Assembly (NCBI RefSeq): GCF_001981525.1
Contig: NZ_MPSB01000001.1
Location: forward strand, 124,001 to 188,000
Source: Sphingomonas jeddahensis
GTDB taxonomy: Bacteria > Pseudomonadota > Alphaproteobacteria > Sphingomonadales > Sphingomonadaceae
Direction: 5' to 3'
DNA length: 64,000 nt
A program made the position numbers and the translations under genes. The notes under the pieces were generated by a model, which searched no databases, was not told the origin of the DNA, and saw only the letters and a list, made by a program, of their open reading frames with translations. Shown piece after piece: positions 1-9,133 of the stretch. Position 1 is the stretch's first letter; each line of letters opens with the position of its first letter.

Positions 1-1
1 C

Positions 2-532
2 TATCTCGCCGGCAAGAAGGGCCGCGTGCTGCGCCGTTTTTACCCGAATGCGATCGCCGCCGACCATGAGCTGGGCCAGCACAAGGTGCTTGGGTTCGAC
101 CAGGCGCGCGAAGTAGCGGATGATCTGATCGCGCGCTTCGAGGCGGGCGAGTTCGACGTCGCCCATCTGTTTTACGCCAAGTTCCAGTCGGCGTTGGTGC
201 AGATCCCCACCGGGCAACAGATCATTCCGGTGTCGGTGCCCGCCGGGAGCAGCGTTGAGATGGCGAACGATGGGGACGCCACGGTCGAGTATGAGCCCGA
301 CGAGGAAGCGATCCTCGCCGAGCTGCTGCCGCGCAACGTAGCAATTCAGATTTTCCGCGCGATGCAGGAAAACGCCGCCTCCGAGCAGGGCAGCCGCATG
401 ACCGCGATGGACAATGCGACGCGCAACGCCGGCGACATGATCAAGCGGCTCTCCATCCAGTACAATCGCGCGCGTCAAGCCGCGATCACGACCGAGCTGG
501 TCGAGATCATCTCGGGCGCCGAAGCGCTGTGA
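2..532 (+). CDS. atpG: ATP synthase F1 subunit gamma, C-terminal part
   Basis: The reading frame is open from base 2 and gives the last 176 residues of a gamma subunit; the N-terminal part lies before the window. Gamma is the rotating central stalk that couples proton flow through Fo to catalysis in the alpha3beta3 ring. The C-terminal helix is recognisable from the conserved run [15 protein letters not shown] near the end, which pairs with the N-terminal helix to form the coiled-coil shaft. The stop codon overlaps the ATG of the next gene by one base (TGATG), so the lipoprotein gene is probably translationally coupled to it. atpD and atpC follow on the same strand. Confidence 0.96.
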   Translation, partial: YLAGKKGRVLRRFYPNAIAADHELGQHKVLGFDQAREVADDLIARFEAGEFDVAHLFYAKFQSALVQIPTGQQIIPVSVPAGSSVEMANDGDATVEYEPDEEAILAELLPRNVAIQIFRAMQENAASEQGSRMTAMDNATRNAGDMIKRLSIQYNRARQAAITTELVEIISGAEAL

Positions 533-1152
533 TGAAGACGGGCATCCTGCTGGCGGGTGCGCTCGCCGTGGCGGGCTGCTCGGGCACGCCGGCCGGGAAC
601 GAGACGGCGATCGCCAATGCGCTTGACAGCAATGTGACGGATGGGGACTCGTTCGTTTCGCCCAACCTTGCCGGCGGCAGCTGGGAGGGCGTGTGGAAGG
701 ATCCGGCCAAGTCGATCGAGAACTTCAGCCGCATCGGGCTTCGACCCGGTTCGTATGAGAAGAAGGGCGAGGTGTGGCGCTCCGACGCGGAGCCGACGCC
801 ACTGACCGATCCTTCGGGTGACCATGTCGTGACGGCCTATTTCGCCGCCTCCGGCGACGAGGAATCGCTCGACAAGGTCGCGTTCACGCTGGTCGAGCCG
901 CAGCTGTCGAATGATCAGCAAGCGCGTGACCAGTTCGAAAAGTGGGTGACCCAGGCGCTGACGCAGCTGGGCGTGACCGGCGGCGACACGGTGGTGAAGG
1001 CGATCCATGGCGAGAAGCGCATGGAGGGCAAGCTGAAGGGTGGCGCCGATTACGCGGTGACGCGTGAGACGAATGCCAAGGAGCGACGGCTGACCGTGAC
1101 CTTCGCGCGCGCCGCGCCTATATTGAACGGGACCGATCCGACCGCGCGCTGA
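532..1152 (+). CDS. Lipoprotein of unknown function inserted between atpG and atpD
   Basis: A 206-residue protein starting at ATG 532; a GTG at 529 is in frame but less likely. It has a short lipoprotein signal, with lipobox VAGC placing the acylated cysteine at residue 16, followed by a Gly/Ser/Asn-rich linker. I do not recognise the remaining domain; it looks soluble and has no further membrane segment. It starts inside the atpG stop codon and lies 74 bases before atpD, so it is almost certainly co-transcribed with the ATP synthase genes. The product should be anchored to a membrane outside the cytoplasm, so it is unlikely to be an F1 subunit. A role in ATP synthase biogenesis is only a guess from position. 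Confidence 0.85.
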   Translation: MKTGILLAGALAVAGCSGTPAGNETAIANALDSNVTDGDSFVSPNLAGGSWEGVWKDPAKSIENFSRIGLRPGSYEKKGEVWRSDAEPTPLTDPSGDHVVTAYFAASGDEESLDKVAFTLVEPQLSNDQQARDQFEKWVTQALTQLGVTGGDTVVKAIHGEKRMEGKLKGGADYAVTRETNAKERRLTVTFARAAPILNGTDPTAR

Positions 1153-1184
1153 CGTGGCGAGGGTTCCGAAACGCAACGAGATAA

Positions 1185-2699
<1,515 letters not shown>

Positions 2700-2704
2700 T
2701 CGAT

Positions 2705-2829
2705 CTCCCTCTCCCCACTGGTGGGGAGAGGGTGGCCGAGCGCAGCGAGGTCGGGAGAGGGGCAGTGTGCCACGGCTCCTGACTGCCCCTCTCCCCGACC
2801 CTCTCCCCGCAAGCGGGTAGAGGGAGAAG
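2705..2829. repeat. Dispersed inverted repeat, C-rich/G-rich family, between atpD and atpC
   Basis: Two hairpin arms separated by a GC-rich spacer. The left arm is a perfect 12-bp stem (bases 2707-2718 with 2721-2732, loop TG). The right arm (about 2796-2826) folds around CCCCGCAAGCGGG. The same kind of element occurs at 33.3, 36.8 and 43.7 kb. It fills the whole atpD-atpC gap, and its purine-rich end GGGAGAAGG lies 8 bases before the atpC ATG, where a Shine-Dalgarno sequence is expected. Confidence 0.85.
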
Positions 2830-2838
2830 GTAAGAAAC

Positions 2839-3090
2839 ATGCTCCATTTCGAACTCGTCACGCCTGAACGCCTGGTCCGCAGCGAAGAGGTTTACATGGT
2901 CACCGTGCCTGGCACCGAAGGCGACTTCGGCGTGCTGGAAGGCCATGCGCCGCTGATGTCGACGATCCGCGACGGCGATCTGCTGGTGCAGCGTAGCGCG
3001 GGCGCCGTGCCGGAGACAATCGCGATCCGTGGTGGTTTTGCGGAGGTGAACGCCAAGGGACTGACGGTGCTGGCGGAACACGCCGGCTGA
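2839..3090 (+). CDS. atpC: ATP synthase F1 subunit epsilon (short form)
   Basis: An 83-residue epsilon subunit of the F1 central stalk. It keeps the N-terminal beta-sandwich ([10 protein letters not shown]..., [33 protein letters not shown]) but ends there. The C-terminal two-helix domain that inhibits ATP hydrolysis in E. coli (about 139 residues) is absent. Shortened forms of this length are common in alphaproteobacteria, which use a separate zeta inhibitor, so this is not a truncation. The RBS appears to be the G-rich end of the preceding repeat. An intrinsic terminator follows at 3117-3149, ending the atp operon. Confidence 0.97.
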   Translation: MLHFELVTPERLVRSEEVYMVTVPGTEGDFGVLEGHAPLMSTIRDGDLLVQRSAGAVPETIAIRGGFAEVNAKGLTVLAEHAG

Positions 3091-3116
3091 TTGTTTCACC
3101 TGTTGGTGGATGAAGG

Positions 3117-3149
3117 AGCGCGATCGCCTTTGGGGCGGGCGCGCTTTTT
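3117..3149 (+). terminator. Intrinsic terminator after atpC
   Basis: Stem AGCGCG (3117-3122) pairs with CGCGCT (3140-3145), with GC-rich pairs inside, followed by a run of five T. It lies 27 bases after the atpC stop. Confidence 0.75.
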
Positions 3150-3157
3150 CGTTTTGG

Positions 3158-3252
3158 CCCCGTTTAAGCTGAGCTTGTCGAAGCTCCGTCTTGCCCTTTG
3201 TTCGTGTGGGGAGGGGAAGCGCAGCCCTTCAACAGGCTCAGGACGAACGGGG
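3158..3252. repeat. Dispersed inverted repeat, GAGCTTGTCGAAG family
   Basis: Left arm contains GAGCTTGTCGAAGCTC and right arm CTTCAACAGGCTCAGGACGAA, in inverted orientation with about 45 bases between. The same arm pair recurs at 60054-60144 and a diverged form at 24285-24371. It lies in the convergent gap between atpC and dapE. Confidence 0.85.
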
Positions 3253-3332
3253 GTTTGTCGTAACGCTGCCGTTCACCCTGGTCGTGCCGCGCCTGGTCGA
3301 GGTGCGAGTGTAGCGGGGCGTCGCTTGTAGCC

Positions 3333-3363
3333 TCTCCCTCGACTTGGCTCCGGACGAACGGCG
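3333..3363. repeat. Single arm of the GTCGAAG/CGACTTG repeat family
   Basis: CTCCCTCGACTTGGCTCCGG followed by GACGAACGG matches the right arm of the element at 24285-24371. It ends right at the dapE stop codon. No matching left arm is visible, so it is probably a decayed element. Confidence 0.65.
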
Positions 3364-4491
3364 TCAGGCTTGGACTGAGAAGCTCCGTTCCAGGAAGTCG
3401 GCGTAGATCTCGGTCAGCAGCTGGAGATCCGCCACGGCCACCGCCTCGTCCAGCTTGTGCATCGTCGCGTTGAGCAGGCCGAACTCGACCACGGGGCAGA
3501 GGGCCGAAAGAAAGCGGGCGTCGGAGGTGCCGCCGGTGGTGGACAGCTCCGGGACGATGCCGGTTTGCGCCTCGATCACCGCGGCCAGAGTAGTGGAAAG
3601 CGGGCCAGGTTGCGTCAGGAACGCCTCGCCGGAGACCTTGGCGGTCAGCGTCGCCTCGGGTGCGTGGCGGTGGACGATGGCGGTGATCCGCTTGGCGAGG
3701 GCGTCGCCGCGATGCTGGTCGTTGAAGCGGATCGACAGGCGTGCCGATGCCTTGGCGGGGATGACGTTGGTTGCCGGGTTGCCGACGGTGACGTCGGTCA
3801 CCTCGATGTTCGACGGCTGGAACCAGTCGTTGCCCTCGTCCAGCACGATGCCGTCGATCTCGGCCAGCGCGGCGATCAAGCGCGGGATCGGATTGTCGGC
3901 GAGGTGCGGGTAGGCGACGTGGCCCTGCTTGCCGGGCACGTCGATCCAGATGTTGACCGAGCCGCGGCGACCGATCTTGATCGTGTCGCCAAGCCGCGCG
4001 GTGGAGGTGGGTTCGCCGACGAGGCACGCGTCGGGCTTGATGCCGCGTTGCGCCATGCGCTCGATCAGGGCGACGGTCCCGTAGGTGGCGGGGCCTTCCT
4101 CATCACCGGTGATGATGAGGCTGGTGGTGCCGGGGTATTCCACGCGGGCCGCCGCGGCGACGAAAGCGGCGATTGCGCCCTTCATATCCACCGCGCCGCG
4201 ACCGTAGAGGAGATCGCCGCGGATTTCGGGCGCAAAGGGGCCGCTGGTCCAGCCTTCGCCAGGCGGCACCACATCCAGGTGGCCGGCGAAGGCGATGTGC
4301 GGGCCGCCGGTACCGCGGACGGCGAGAAGGTTCTCGACCGGGCCGTCGGGTTCCTCACCCGCGGTGAAGCGATCCACCGCGAAACCGAGCGGGATCAGCG
4401 CGGCTTCGAGCACGTCGAACACCTCGCCGCGTGCTGGCGTCACACTTTCGCACGCGAGCAGCGCCTTGGCGAGCACCAGCACGTCGCTCAT
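3364..4491 (-). CDS. dapE: Succinyl-diaminopimelate desuccinylase
   Basis: A 375-residue M20-family metallohydrolase that cleaves N-succinyl-LL-2,6-diaminopimelate to LL-diaminopimelate and succinate in lysine and peptidoglycan precursor synthesis. Metal and catalytic residues are in place: His71 and Asp73 (HLD), Asp102 (GRGAVDMKG), the Glu131-Glu132 pair, Glu160 (GEPTS) and His345 (NATMHKLDE). The length is normal. The ATG at 4491 overlaps the stop of the GST-like gene (ATGA), giving a two-gene minus-strand operon. The frame stays open far upstream through the GST gene, but that extension has no homology and is not used. Confidence 0.97.
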   Translation of the reverse strand: MSDVLVLAKALLACESVTPARGEVFDVLEAALIPLGFAVDRFTAGEEPDGPVENLLAVRGTGGPHIAFAGHLDVVPPGEGWTSGPFAPEIRGDLLYGRGAVDMKGAIAAFVAAAARVEYPGTTSLIITGDEEGPATYGTVALIERMAQRGIKPDACLVGEPTSTARLGDTIKIGRRGSVNIWIDVPGKQGHVAYPHLADNPIPRLIAALAEIDGIVLDEGNDWFQPSNIEVTDVTVGNPATNVIPAKASARLSIRFNDQHRGDALAKRITAIVHRHAPEATLTAKVSGEAFLTQPGPLSTTLAAVIEAQTGIVPELSTTGGTSDARFLSALCPVVEFGLLNATMHKLDEAVAVADLQLLTEIYADFLERSFSVQA

Positions 4492-5153
4492 GTGCGGGCA
4501 GGCTGCTCGAACTGTTCGAGCACCCATTCCTCTTCCTGCGCGCCGGCAATCCAATCCTGCATGAAGGGATGAGTGAGGACGGCGGTGATATAGGTAGCGG
4601 CGAAGCGCGCCACCGGGAGCGAATAGGTTATAATGCGGGTGCACACGGGGGCGAACATGATGTCCGCGGCGCCGAACTCGCCGAAGAGGAAATCGCCGTC
4701 GCCGCCCCAGCGCGCGCGGGCCTGCGCCCAGAGCTCCATGATGCGGACGAGGTCCGCAGCGACCGCTTCCGATGGCGGCTGCGGCGGATAGATCTGGCGG
4801 ATGTTCATGCTGTGCTCGCGGCGGAGCGACACGAAGCTGGAGTGCATCTCCGCGGCCATCGAGCGTGCCATGGCGCGGGCGGCCTCGTCCGCTGGCCAGA
4901 AACGATCGCGGCCGACCTTGTCGGCGAGATAGTCGACGATGGCGAGGCTGTCCCACACCACTGCCTCGCCATCCCACAGGATCGGCACCTTCCCCGACGA
5001 GGGCGCAAATTCGGCACCTTCGCGGCGCTTGTCCCGATCCTGGTCGTAGAGCGGAACGACCACTTCCTCGAACGGCAGGCCCGATTGCTTGCACGCGAGC
5101 CAGCCGCGCAGCGACCAGGAGGAATAGGCCTTGTTGCCGATGATGAGCTTCAT
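4488..5153 (-). CDS. Glutathione S-transferase family protein
   Basis: About 221 residues from the ATG at 5153 (start MKLIIGNKAYSSWSLR). An in-frame ATG 16 codons upstream gives only a proline-rich leader and is less likely. The N-terminal thioredoxin-like domain carries YSSWSLRGWL and the SGKVPIL turn with the glutathione-binding cis-proline. DSLAIVDYLAD matches the family's (E/D)S-x-AI-x-YL motif. The C-terminal part is the all-helical domain. The likely activity is glutathione conjugation or a related thiol transfer in the cytoplasm; the substrate cannot be told. It is translationally coupled to dapE. Confidence 0.88.
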   Translation of the reverse strand: MKLIIGNKAYSSWSLRGWLACKQSGLPFEEVVVPLYDQDRDKRREGAEFAPSSGKVPILWDGEAVVWDSLAIVDYLADKVGRDRFWPADEAARAMARSMAAEMHSSFVSLRREHSMNIRQIYPPQPPSEAVAADLVRIMELWAQARARWGGDGDFLFGEFGAADIMFAPVCTRIITYSLPVARFAATYITAVLTHPFMQDWIAGAQEEEWVLEQFEQPART

Positions 5154-5204
5154 GGGCTTGGGGGTAGAGGGTGGGGGAGGGAAGGGCAACGGGTGCCACA
5201 CGTT

Positions 5205-5296
5205 CCGTCATGCTAAACTTGTTTCAGCATCCACCGTGCCGCCGACAGGGCTGAGCCTGTGGCGCGGTGGACCCTGAAACGAGTTCGGGGCGACGG
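5205..5296. repeat. Dispersed inverted repeat, ACTTGTTTCAG family
   Basis: Left arm CCGTCATGCTAAACTTGTTT continuing to CAGCATCCACC; right arm GGTGGACCCTGAAACGAGTT continuing to CGGGGCGACGG, inverted. The spacer itself holds ACAGGGCTGAGCCTGT. The element at 10678-10768 is the same unit in the opposite orientation. It lies upstream of the GST-dapE genes. Confidence 0.85.
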
Positions 5297-5317
5297 CAGG
5301 GTGGTCCGGAGGTCGCC
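5289..5317. repeat. 29-base hairpin element, copy 1
   Basis: GGCGACGGCAGGGTG is followed by a 7-bp stem GGTGGTC/GGTCGCC with loop CGGA. A second copy of the same length at 16328-16356 differs at five positions and keeps the pairing. The start overlaps the end of the preceding repeat. Confidence 0.5.
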
Positions 5318-5340
5318 GGTCATTTCGCTGGTGGGTCGCT

Positions 5341-5400
5341 TGGGGCGACGCCCCCACCACCGCCTTTGGCGGCGGTCCTCCTCCCCGTATCGGGGAGGAG
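5341..5400. repeat. Dispersed inverted repeat, GACGCCCC/GGGGAGGAG family
   Basis: GCGACGCCCCCACC, then the hairpin CCGCCTTTGGCGG, then TCCTCCTCCCCGTATCGGGG. The arrangement matches the 3' half of the elements at 6087-6153 and 36776-36905. It lies directly downstream of the engB stop. Confidence 0.75.
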
Positions 5401-5411
5401 TTAGGCGGCGT

Positions 5412-6164
5412 TCAGCCGATCGCTTCGATCACTGCGGCGCGGAGTTCGGGGATGCCCATGCCCTTTTCGGAGGAGGTGGCGATGATCTCCGGATGGGCAG
5501 CGGGGCGCTTGCGGGCCTCGGCAACCGTGCGTTCGGTGACCTCGGCGAGTTCGGACGCCTTGATCTTGTCTGCCTTGGTCAGGACGATGCGGTAGCCGAC
5601 GGCCGCCTTGTCGAGCATCTCGAGGATCTCGCGGTCGACGTCCTTGATGCCGTGGCGCGCATCGATGAGGACCAGCGCGCGCTTGAGCACCACGCGGCCG
5701 CGCAGGAAATCGTTCACCAGGTAGCGCCACTTGCGAACCATGTCCTTGGGCGCCTTGGCGAAGCCGTAGCCGGGCATATCGACCAGACGGAAGGCGAGCG
5801 GGTCGCCGACGTCGAAGAAGTTCAGCTCCTGCGTGCGGCCCGGCGTGACCGAGGTGCGCGCAAGCGACTTGCGGCCGGTGAGGGCGTTGAGCAGCGATGA
5901 TTTGCCGACGTTGGAGCGGCCGGCGAAGGCGACTTCGGGGACGACCGGGTTGGGGAGGTGCTCCAGCGCCGGGGCCGACTTCAGGAATTCGATGCGGCCG
6001 GCGAAGAGCTTGCGGGCGTGTTCCAACTCCTCTGCCGAGCGGGTGATGTCGTCAGGGAGGGAGGTTTCTAAGGACGGGATCGCGTGTGGCGACGCCCCTC
6101 CATTATCCGGCTGCGCCGGACGGTCCCCCTCCCCAAGCGGAGCTTGGGGAGGACTATTCGTCAT
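5412..6164 (-). CDS. engB: Ribosome biogenesis GTPase EngB (YihA/YsxC)
   Basis: A 250-residue TrmE-Era-EngA-like GTPase that helps assemble the large ribosomal subunit. G1 is GRSNVGKSS (82-90), G3 DMPGYG (129-134) and G4 TKAD (196-199). The protein is about 30-40 residues longer than usual at the N-terminus, and residues of about 5-26 are translated from a dispersed repeat (6087-6153). The start is still well supported: ATG 6164 overlaps the yidC stop as ATGA, and no other in-frame initiation codon lies before the conserved domain. It is the last gene of the rpmH-rnpA-yidD-yidC-engB cluster. Confidence 0.95.
   Translation of the reverse strand: MTNSPPQAPLGEGDRPAQPDNGGASPHAIPSLETSLPDDITRSAEELEHARKLFAGRIEFLKSAPALEHLPNPVVPEVAFAGRSNVGKSSLLNALTGRKSLARTSVTPGRTQELNFFDVGDPLAFRLVDMPGYGFAKAPKDMVRKWRYLVNDFLRGRVVLKRALVLIDARHGIKDVDREILEMLDKAAVGYRIVLTKADKIKASELAEVTERTVAEARKRPAAHPEIIATSSEKGMGIPELRAAVIEAIG
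6087..6153. repeat. Dispersed repeat lying inside the engB 5' coding region
   Basis: GGCGACGCCCCTCC, the small hairpin CCGGCTGCGCCGG, then TCCCCCTCCCCAAGCGGAGC and a closing TTGGGGAGGA. It resembles the elements at 5341-5400 and 36776-36905. It begins 11 bases after the engB ATG and keeps the frame open. Confidence 0.8.
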
Positions 6165-7864
6165 TTTGCGGGGGCTTCCTTGAGGCCCGGGTGGCGGGCG
6201 TAGAGCAGCTTCTGCTGCAGGATCGTCAGCACGTTGGAGGTGATCCAGTAGATCTGCAGGCCGACCGCGAACGGCGCCATCACGAACATCAGCACCCAGG
6301 GCATCAGCGCGAAGATCTGCTTTTGCGCATCGTCCATCGGCGCCGGGTTCAGCTTGAACTGGAAGTACATGGAGATGCCGAGCAGGATCGGGACGATGCC
6401 GATCGCCAGGAACGAGGGCGGCGTGAAGGCGAGCAGCCCGAACAGGTTCACCGGGGTGAGCGGATCGGGCGCGGACAGATCCTTGATCCAGCCGACGAAC
6501 GGCTGGTGCCGCATCTCGATGGTCAGCATCAGCATCTTGTACAGCGCGTAGAAGATCGGGATCTGGAGCAGGGTGGGGGCGCAGCCGGCGAGGGGATTGA
6601 CCTTCTCCGTCTTGTAGAGCGCCATGATCTCCTGCTGCATGCGCGCCTTGTCGTCCTTGTAGCGCTCCTGAATGGCCTTCATCTTGGGCTGAACGGCGCG
6701 CATGTTGGCCATCGACTTGAACTGGCGTTGCGCGATCGGGAACATCAGCAGACGGATCGTCAGCGTGAGCAGAATGATCGCCACGCCGAAGTTGCCGAGG
6801 TGGGTGAAGAGCCAGTCGAGATAATAGAAGATCGGCTTTTCGATCAGGCGGAACCAGCCCCAGTCGAGCGCATAGTCGAGCCGCGGGGCAATGCCGCTGT
6901 CGGTATATTTGTCGAGCAGGCGCACTTCCTTGGCGCCGGCGAAGAAGCGGGTGGTCTGACTGATCTGGCGGCCGGGCTGGAGCAGCTGGGCATTGGAGGT
7001 GTAGTCACCCTGGTACGCCTTGTTGGCACCGGCGCGGAACTGGCCATCGAACGGGCGCGCCTGATCGGGGATCAGGGCGGTCAGCCAGTATTTGTCGACA
7101 AAGCCGAGCCAGCCGCCAGTGGTGCTGAACTTCTTGTTGCCTTCGTCCACATCGTCGTAATCGACGCCGTAATCGGCCTGGTCGTTATGGACCGACATCG
7201 GCCCGACGTGGATCGTCCAGCTATCCGGATCCTTCGATACGCCGGCGCGGTTGACGAGGCCGTAGGCGGCGACGGGCACGGCGCCGGCACCACCGTTGGC
7301 GACCGTCTGCTTGACGTTGAACATATAGCCGTCGTCGACCGACAGCTCGATCGCGAAACGCTGGCCCTTGGCGTTGGCGGCGGTCAGCGTCACCGGCTTG
7401 CCGGGCGCGAGCAGCTGCGACGAGGCGGTCCAGACGGTGTCGGCGGCGGGCGGCGCAAGGCCGTCGTCGCGCCAGCCGAAGCCAGCGAAATAAGCGTCGG
7501 GCGCGCCGGCGGGCGAGAGCAGGCGGACGGGCGGCGAATCCTTCGCCACTGTTTCCTTGTAATTCTTCAGGACGAGATCATCGATGCGTGCGCCGCGCAG
7601 GTTAATCGAGCCGTGCATGGTGGGCGTGTCGATCTGCACGCGCGGCGTCTCGCGCAGCACCACCGCGCGATTGCGGATCGCGGCGGGCGAATCGGCGGTG
7701 GGATCGGCCTCGGGCTTGGGCAGGACCTTGGTCTTGCCGTCCTCGATCTTCGTTACCGGGGGATTGGCCGTCGGGAAGAACTTGTTCTGGATGAGCGGCC
7801 AGCCGAACAGGATCAGCGCCGCAATCACCGCGAACAGGATGAAGTTCTTGTTGTCTTTATTCAC
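6161..7864 (-). CDS. yidC: Membrane protein insertase YidC
   Basis: A 567-residue inner-membrane insertase that works with SecYEG or alone to insert and fold membrane proteins. Segment 1 is at about residues 8-25 ([18 protein letters not shown]). A large periplasmic beta-supersandwich domain covers about 60-340. The conserved five-helix core follows, beginning near [20 protein letters not shown] and including [20 protein letters not shown] and the [10 protein letters not shown] helix. The length is typical for proteobacteria. It lies 15 bases after yidD and overlaps engB by four bases, in the usual rpmH-rnpA-yidD-yidC order. Confidence 0.98.
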   Translation of the reverse strand: MNKDNKNFILFAVIAALILFGWPLIQNKFFPTANPPVTKIEDGKTKVLPKPEADPTADSPAAIRNRAVVLRETPRVQIDTPTMHGSINLRGARIDDLVLKNYKETVAKDSPPVRLLSPAGAPDAYFAGFGWRDDGLAPPAADTVWTASSQLLAPGKPVTLTAANAKGQRFAIELSVDDGYMFNVKQTVANGGAGAVPVAAYGLVNRAGVSKDPDSWTIHVGPMSVHNDQADYGVDYDDVDEGNKKFSTTGGWLGFVDKYWLTALIPDQARPFDGQFRAGANKAYQGDYTSNAQLLQPGRQISQTTRFFAGAKEVRLLDKYTDSGIAPRLDYALDWGWFRLIEKPIFYYLDWLFTHLGNFGVAIILLTLTIRLLMFPIAQRQFKSMANMRAVQPKMKAIQERYKDDKARMQQEIMALYKTEKVNPLAGCAPTLLQIPIFYALYKMLMLTIEMRHQPFVGWIKDLSAPDPLTPVNLFGLLAFTPPSFLAIGIVPILLGISMYFQFKLNPAPMDDAQKQIFALMPWVLMFVMAPFAVGLQIYWITSNVLTILQQKLLYARHPGLKEAPAK

Positions 7865-7879
7865 GAGCGCCCAATTCCC

Positions 7880-8092
7880 TTATGGCACCGGATCATAGCC
7901 GTGCCCGCCCCATGGCCCGCAGCGCGCGATGCGCTTTGCCGCCAGCCAGGAACCCCGCGCGGCTCCATAGCGGCGAAGCGCCTCGATTGCATAGGCGGAA
8001 CAGCTTGGCTGGTAGCGGCAGGTCGGCGGCAGGATCAGCGAGGGCCCGAGCTGCCATCCACGCGCGACGAGGATGAGCAGCCGGGCGATCAT
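7880..8092 (-). CDS. yidD: Membrane protein insertion efficiency factor YidD
   Basis: A 70-residue YidD protein, a small amphipathic inner-membrane-associated factor linked to YidC function. The diagnostic core CRYQPSCSAYAIEAL and the downstream GGHGYDPVP are present. Its ATG overlaps the rnpA stop as ATGA, and yidC follows 15 bases later. Confidence 0.96.
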   Translation of the reverse strand: MIARLLILVARGWQLGPSLILPPTCRYQPSCSAYAIEALRRYGAARGSWLAAKRIARCGPWGGHGYDPVP

Positions 8093-8553
8093 TTCACGAC
8101 CTTGCGCAGCGCCTTGCCGAGCTCGGCGCGGAGCTGCGCGAAGTCGCGCTCGATCCCGCCCATGCGGCCGATCAGCACATGATCCGCGCCCGGCACGCCT
8201 TGCACTGGCAACAGCTCACGCGCCAAGGCGCGCAACCGGCGCTTCATCCGGTTACGCACCACGGCGTTGCCGATCTTCTTGGTGACGGTGTAGCCGATGC
8301 GCATCGTCGCATCGCCATCGTCGCGGGGGCGCACCAAGAGCACGAAGCCCGGCATCGGCGCGCGTCGCCCCGCATTCGCCGCCAGGAAATCCCGGCGGCG
8401 ATCGAGAGTCTTTATGCCGACAGCTTCTTGCGACCGCGCGCACGACGTGCCCGGATCACCGAGCGACCGCCGACCGTCGCCATCCGCGCACGGAAGCCGT
8501 GACGGCGTGCGCGCACCAGGTTGCTCGGCTGAAAGGTCCGCTTCATTGTTCAT
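8089..8553 (-). CDS. rnpA: Ribonuclease P protein component, with rpmH nested inside its 5' end
   Basis: The conserved RNase P protein core begins at [11 protein letters not shown] and includes the RNR-type motif [12 protein letters not shown]. It is the protein cofactor of the RNA enzyme that trims tRNA 5' leaders. No ATG, GTG, TTG or CTG lies in frame between the rpmH stop and this core. The nearest in-frame ATG is at 8553, seven bases upstream of the rpmH ATG (ATG AACA ATG). From there the frame is open through all of rpmH, giving 154 residues with about 48 extra at the N-terminus. This is the arrangement described for Thermus. The alternative is initiation at an ATA overlapping the rpmH stop. 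The stop overlaps the yidD ATG. Confidence 0.82.
   Translation of the reverse strand: MNNEADLSAEQPGARTPSRLPCADGDGRRSLGDPGTSCARSQEAVGIKTLDRRRDFLAANAGRRAPMPGFVLLVRPRDDGDATMRIGYTVTKKIGNAVVRNRMKRRLRALARELLPVQGVPGADHVLIGRMGGIERDFAQLRAELGKALRKVVK
8412..8546 (-). CDS. rpmH: 50S ribosomal protein L34
   Basis: A 44-residue L34 with the family signature [18 protein letters not shown] and a basic tail ending GRKKLSA. The ATG at 8546 has GGGA seven bases upstream. It lies wholly within the extended rnpA frame, in another phase. It is the first gene of the rpmH-rnpA-yidD-yidC-engB minus-strand cluster. No dnaA gene or clear DnaA-box cluster is seen beside it. Confidence 0.97.
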   Translation of the reverse strand: MKRTFQPSNLVRARRHGFRARMATVGGRSVIRARRARGRKKLSA

Positions 8554-8630
8554 TCCCGAATCTAAATAATAAAGGCCGCCACGTGGGACGGCCCGAACAG
8601 GGCGCCGCATAGGTGAAGGTGCCCGCCTAG

Positions 8631-8909
8631 TCAACGCTGGCTCAGCACGCGATCGCGGGCGCGGCGGCGAAGCGCGCTGCGGCGGCGCATGGCGCGATCG
8701 ACGAGGTTGCCGATGCGCGGCCAGCGGCGCTTGAGCCGCGCCCAGCGCACCTGTGCCCAGCGCGAATTGCGCAGGATCAGGATCATGCCGCCCGCGAAGA
8801 GGAAAATGCCGCCGGGGCCGGGCAGCGGGCCCATGATCGCGGCACCGATGAGGAGCAGGCCGCCGAGCACCAGCTGTAGGATTCGCAGGGCGGGGTGGCG
8901 GGCTTGCAT
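8631..8909 (-). CDS. Small PGPGW-like membrane protein
   Basis: A 92-residue protein from ATG 8909; an in-frame ATG at 8954 would add 15 residues. Two hydrophobic segments (about 8-25 and 28-42) flank PLPGPGGIFLFAGGMILI, which resembles the PGPGW putative transmembrane family. The rest is a very basic tail (RWARLKRRWPRIGN, RRRSALRRRARDRV) likely to face the cytoplasm. Function is unknown. It is 84 bases upstream of rpmH on the same strand. Confidence 0.72.
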   Translation of the reverse strand: MQARHPALRILQLVLGGLLLIGAAIMGPLPGPGGIFLFAGGMILILRNSRWAQVRWARLKRRWPRIGNLVDRAMRRRSALRRRARDRVLSQR

Positions 8910-8960
8910 CGGCGCGCATGTGGCGCTGGTGTGTTGCAAGTGCAAGACGGTCATTCTTCC

Positions 8961-9052
8961 GTCGTCACCCCGCACTTGATCCGGGACCGCGCTTCTTCTT
9001 CTGGCGACGGGACACGGCCGCGGGATCCCGGGTCAAGCCCGGGGTGACGAAG
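8961..9052. repeat. Dispersed inverted repeat, GTCACCCCGG/CCGGGGTGAC family
   Basis: Left arm GTCACCCCGCACTTGATCCG with GGGACCGCG; right arm CGCGGGATCCCGGGTCAAGC with CCGGGGTGACGA. Each arm is itself palindromic and the two arms face each other. Related elements are at 14191, 23161, 26672, 27892, 56639 and 62001. It lies between the divergent PGPGW-like gene and yifB. Confidence 0.9.
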
Positions 9053-9133
9053 CTTCGTTTGTGAGCGCAATTGCCCGCTTCCCAGCACTAACAAACCGGG
9101 TAAGACCTCACCTGGGGAACAGGTGGGGGACAG

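Noticed and set aside
3091-3330. 79-codon open frame after atpC
   Set aside because: It begins right at the atpC stop, runs through the terminator and a dispersed repeat, and encodes the repeat-derived SLSK and STGSGRTG type peptides.
3364-5211. A possible single 615-codon gene joining GST and dapE regions
   Set aside because: The upstream part is out of frame with the real GST-like gene. DapE starts normally at 4491 with an ATGA overlap.
6086-8182. 698-codon open frame antisense to yidC and yidD
   Set aside because: It lies opposite clear conserved genes and shows only the composition expected of the reverse strand.
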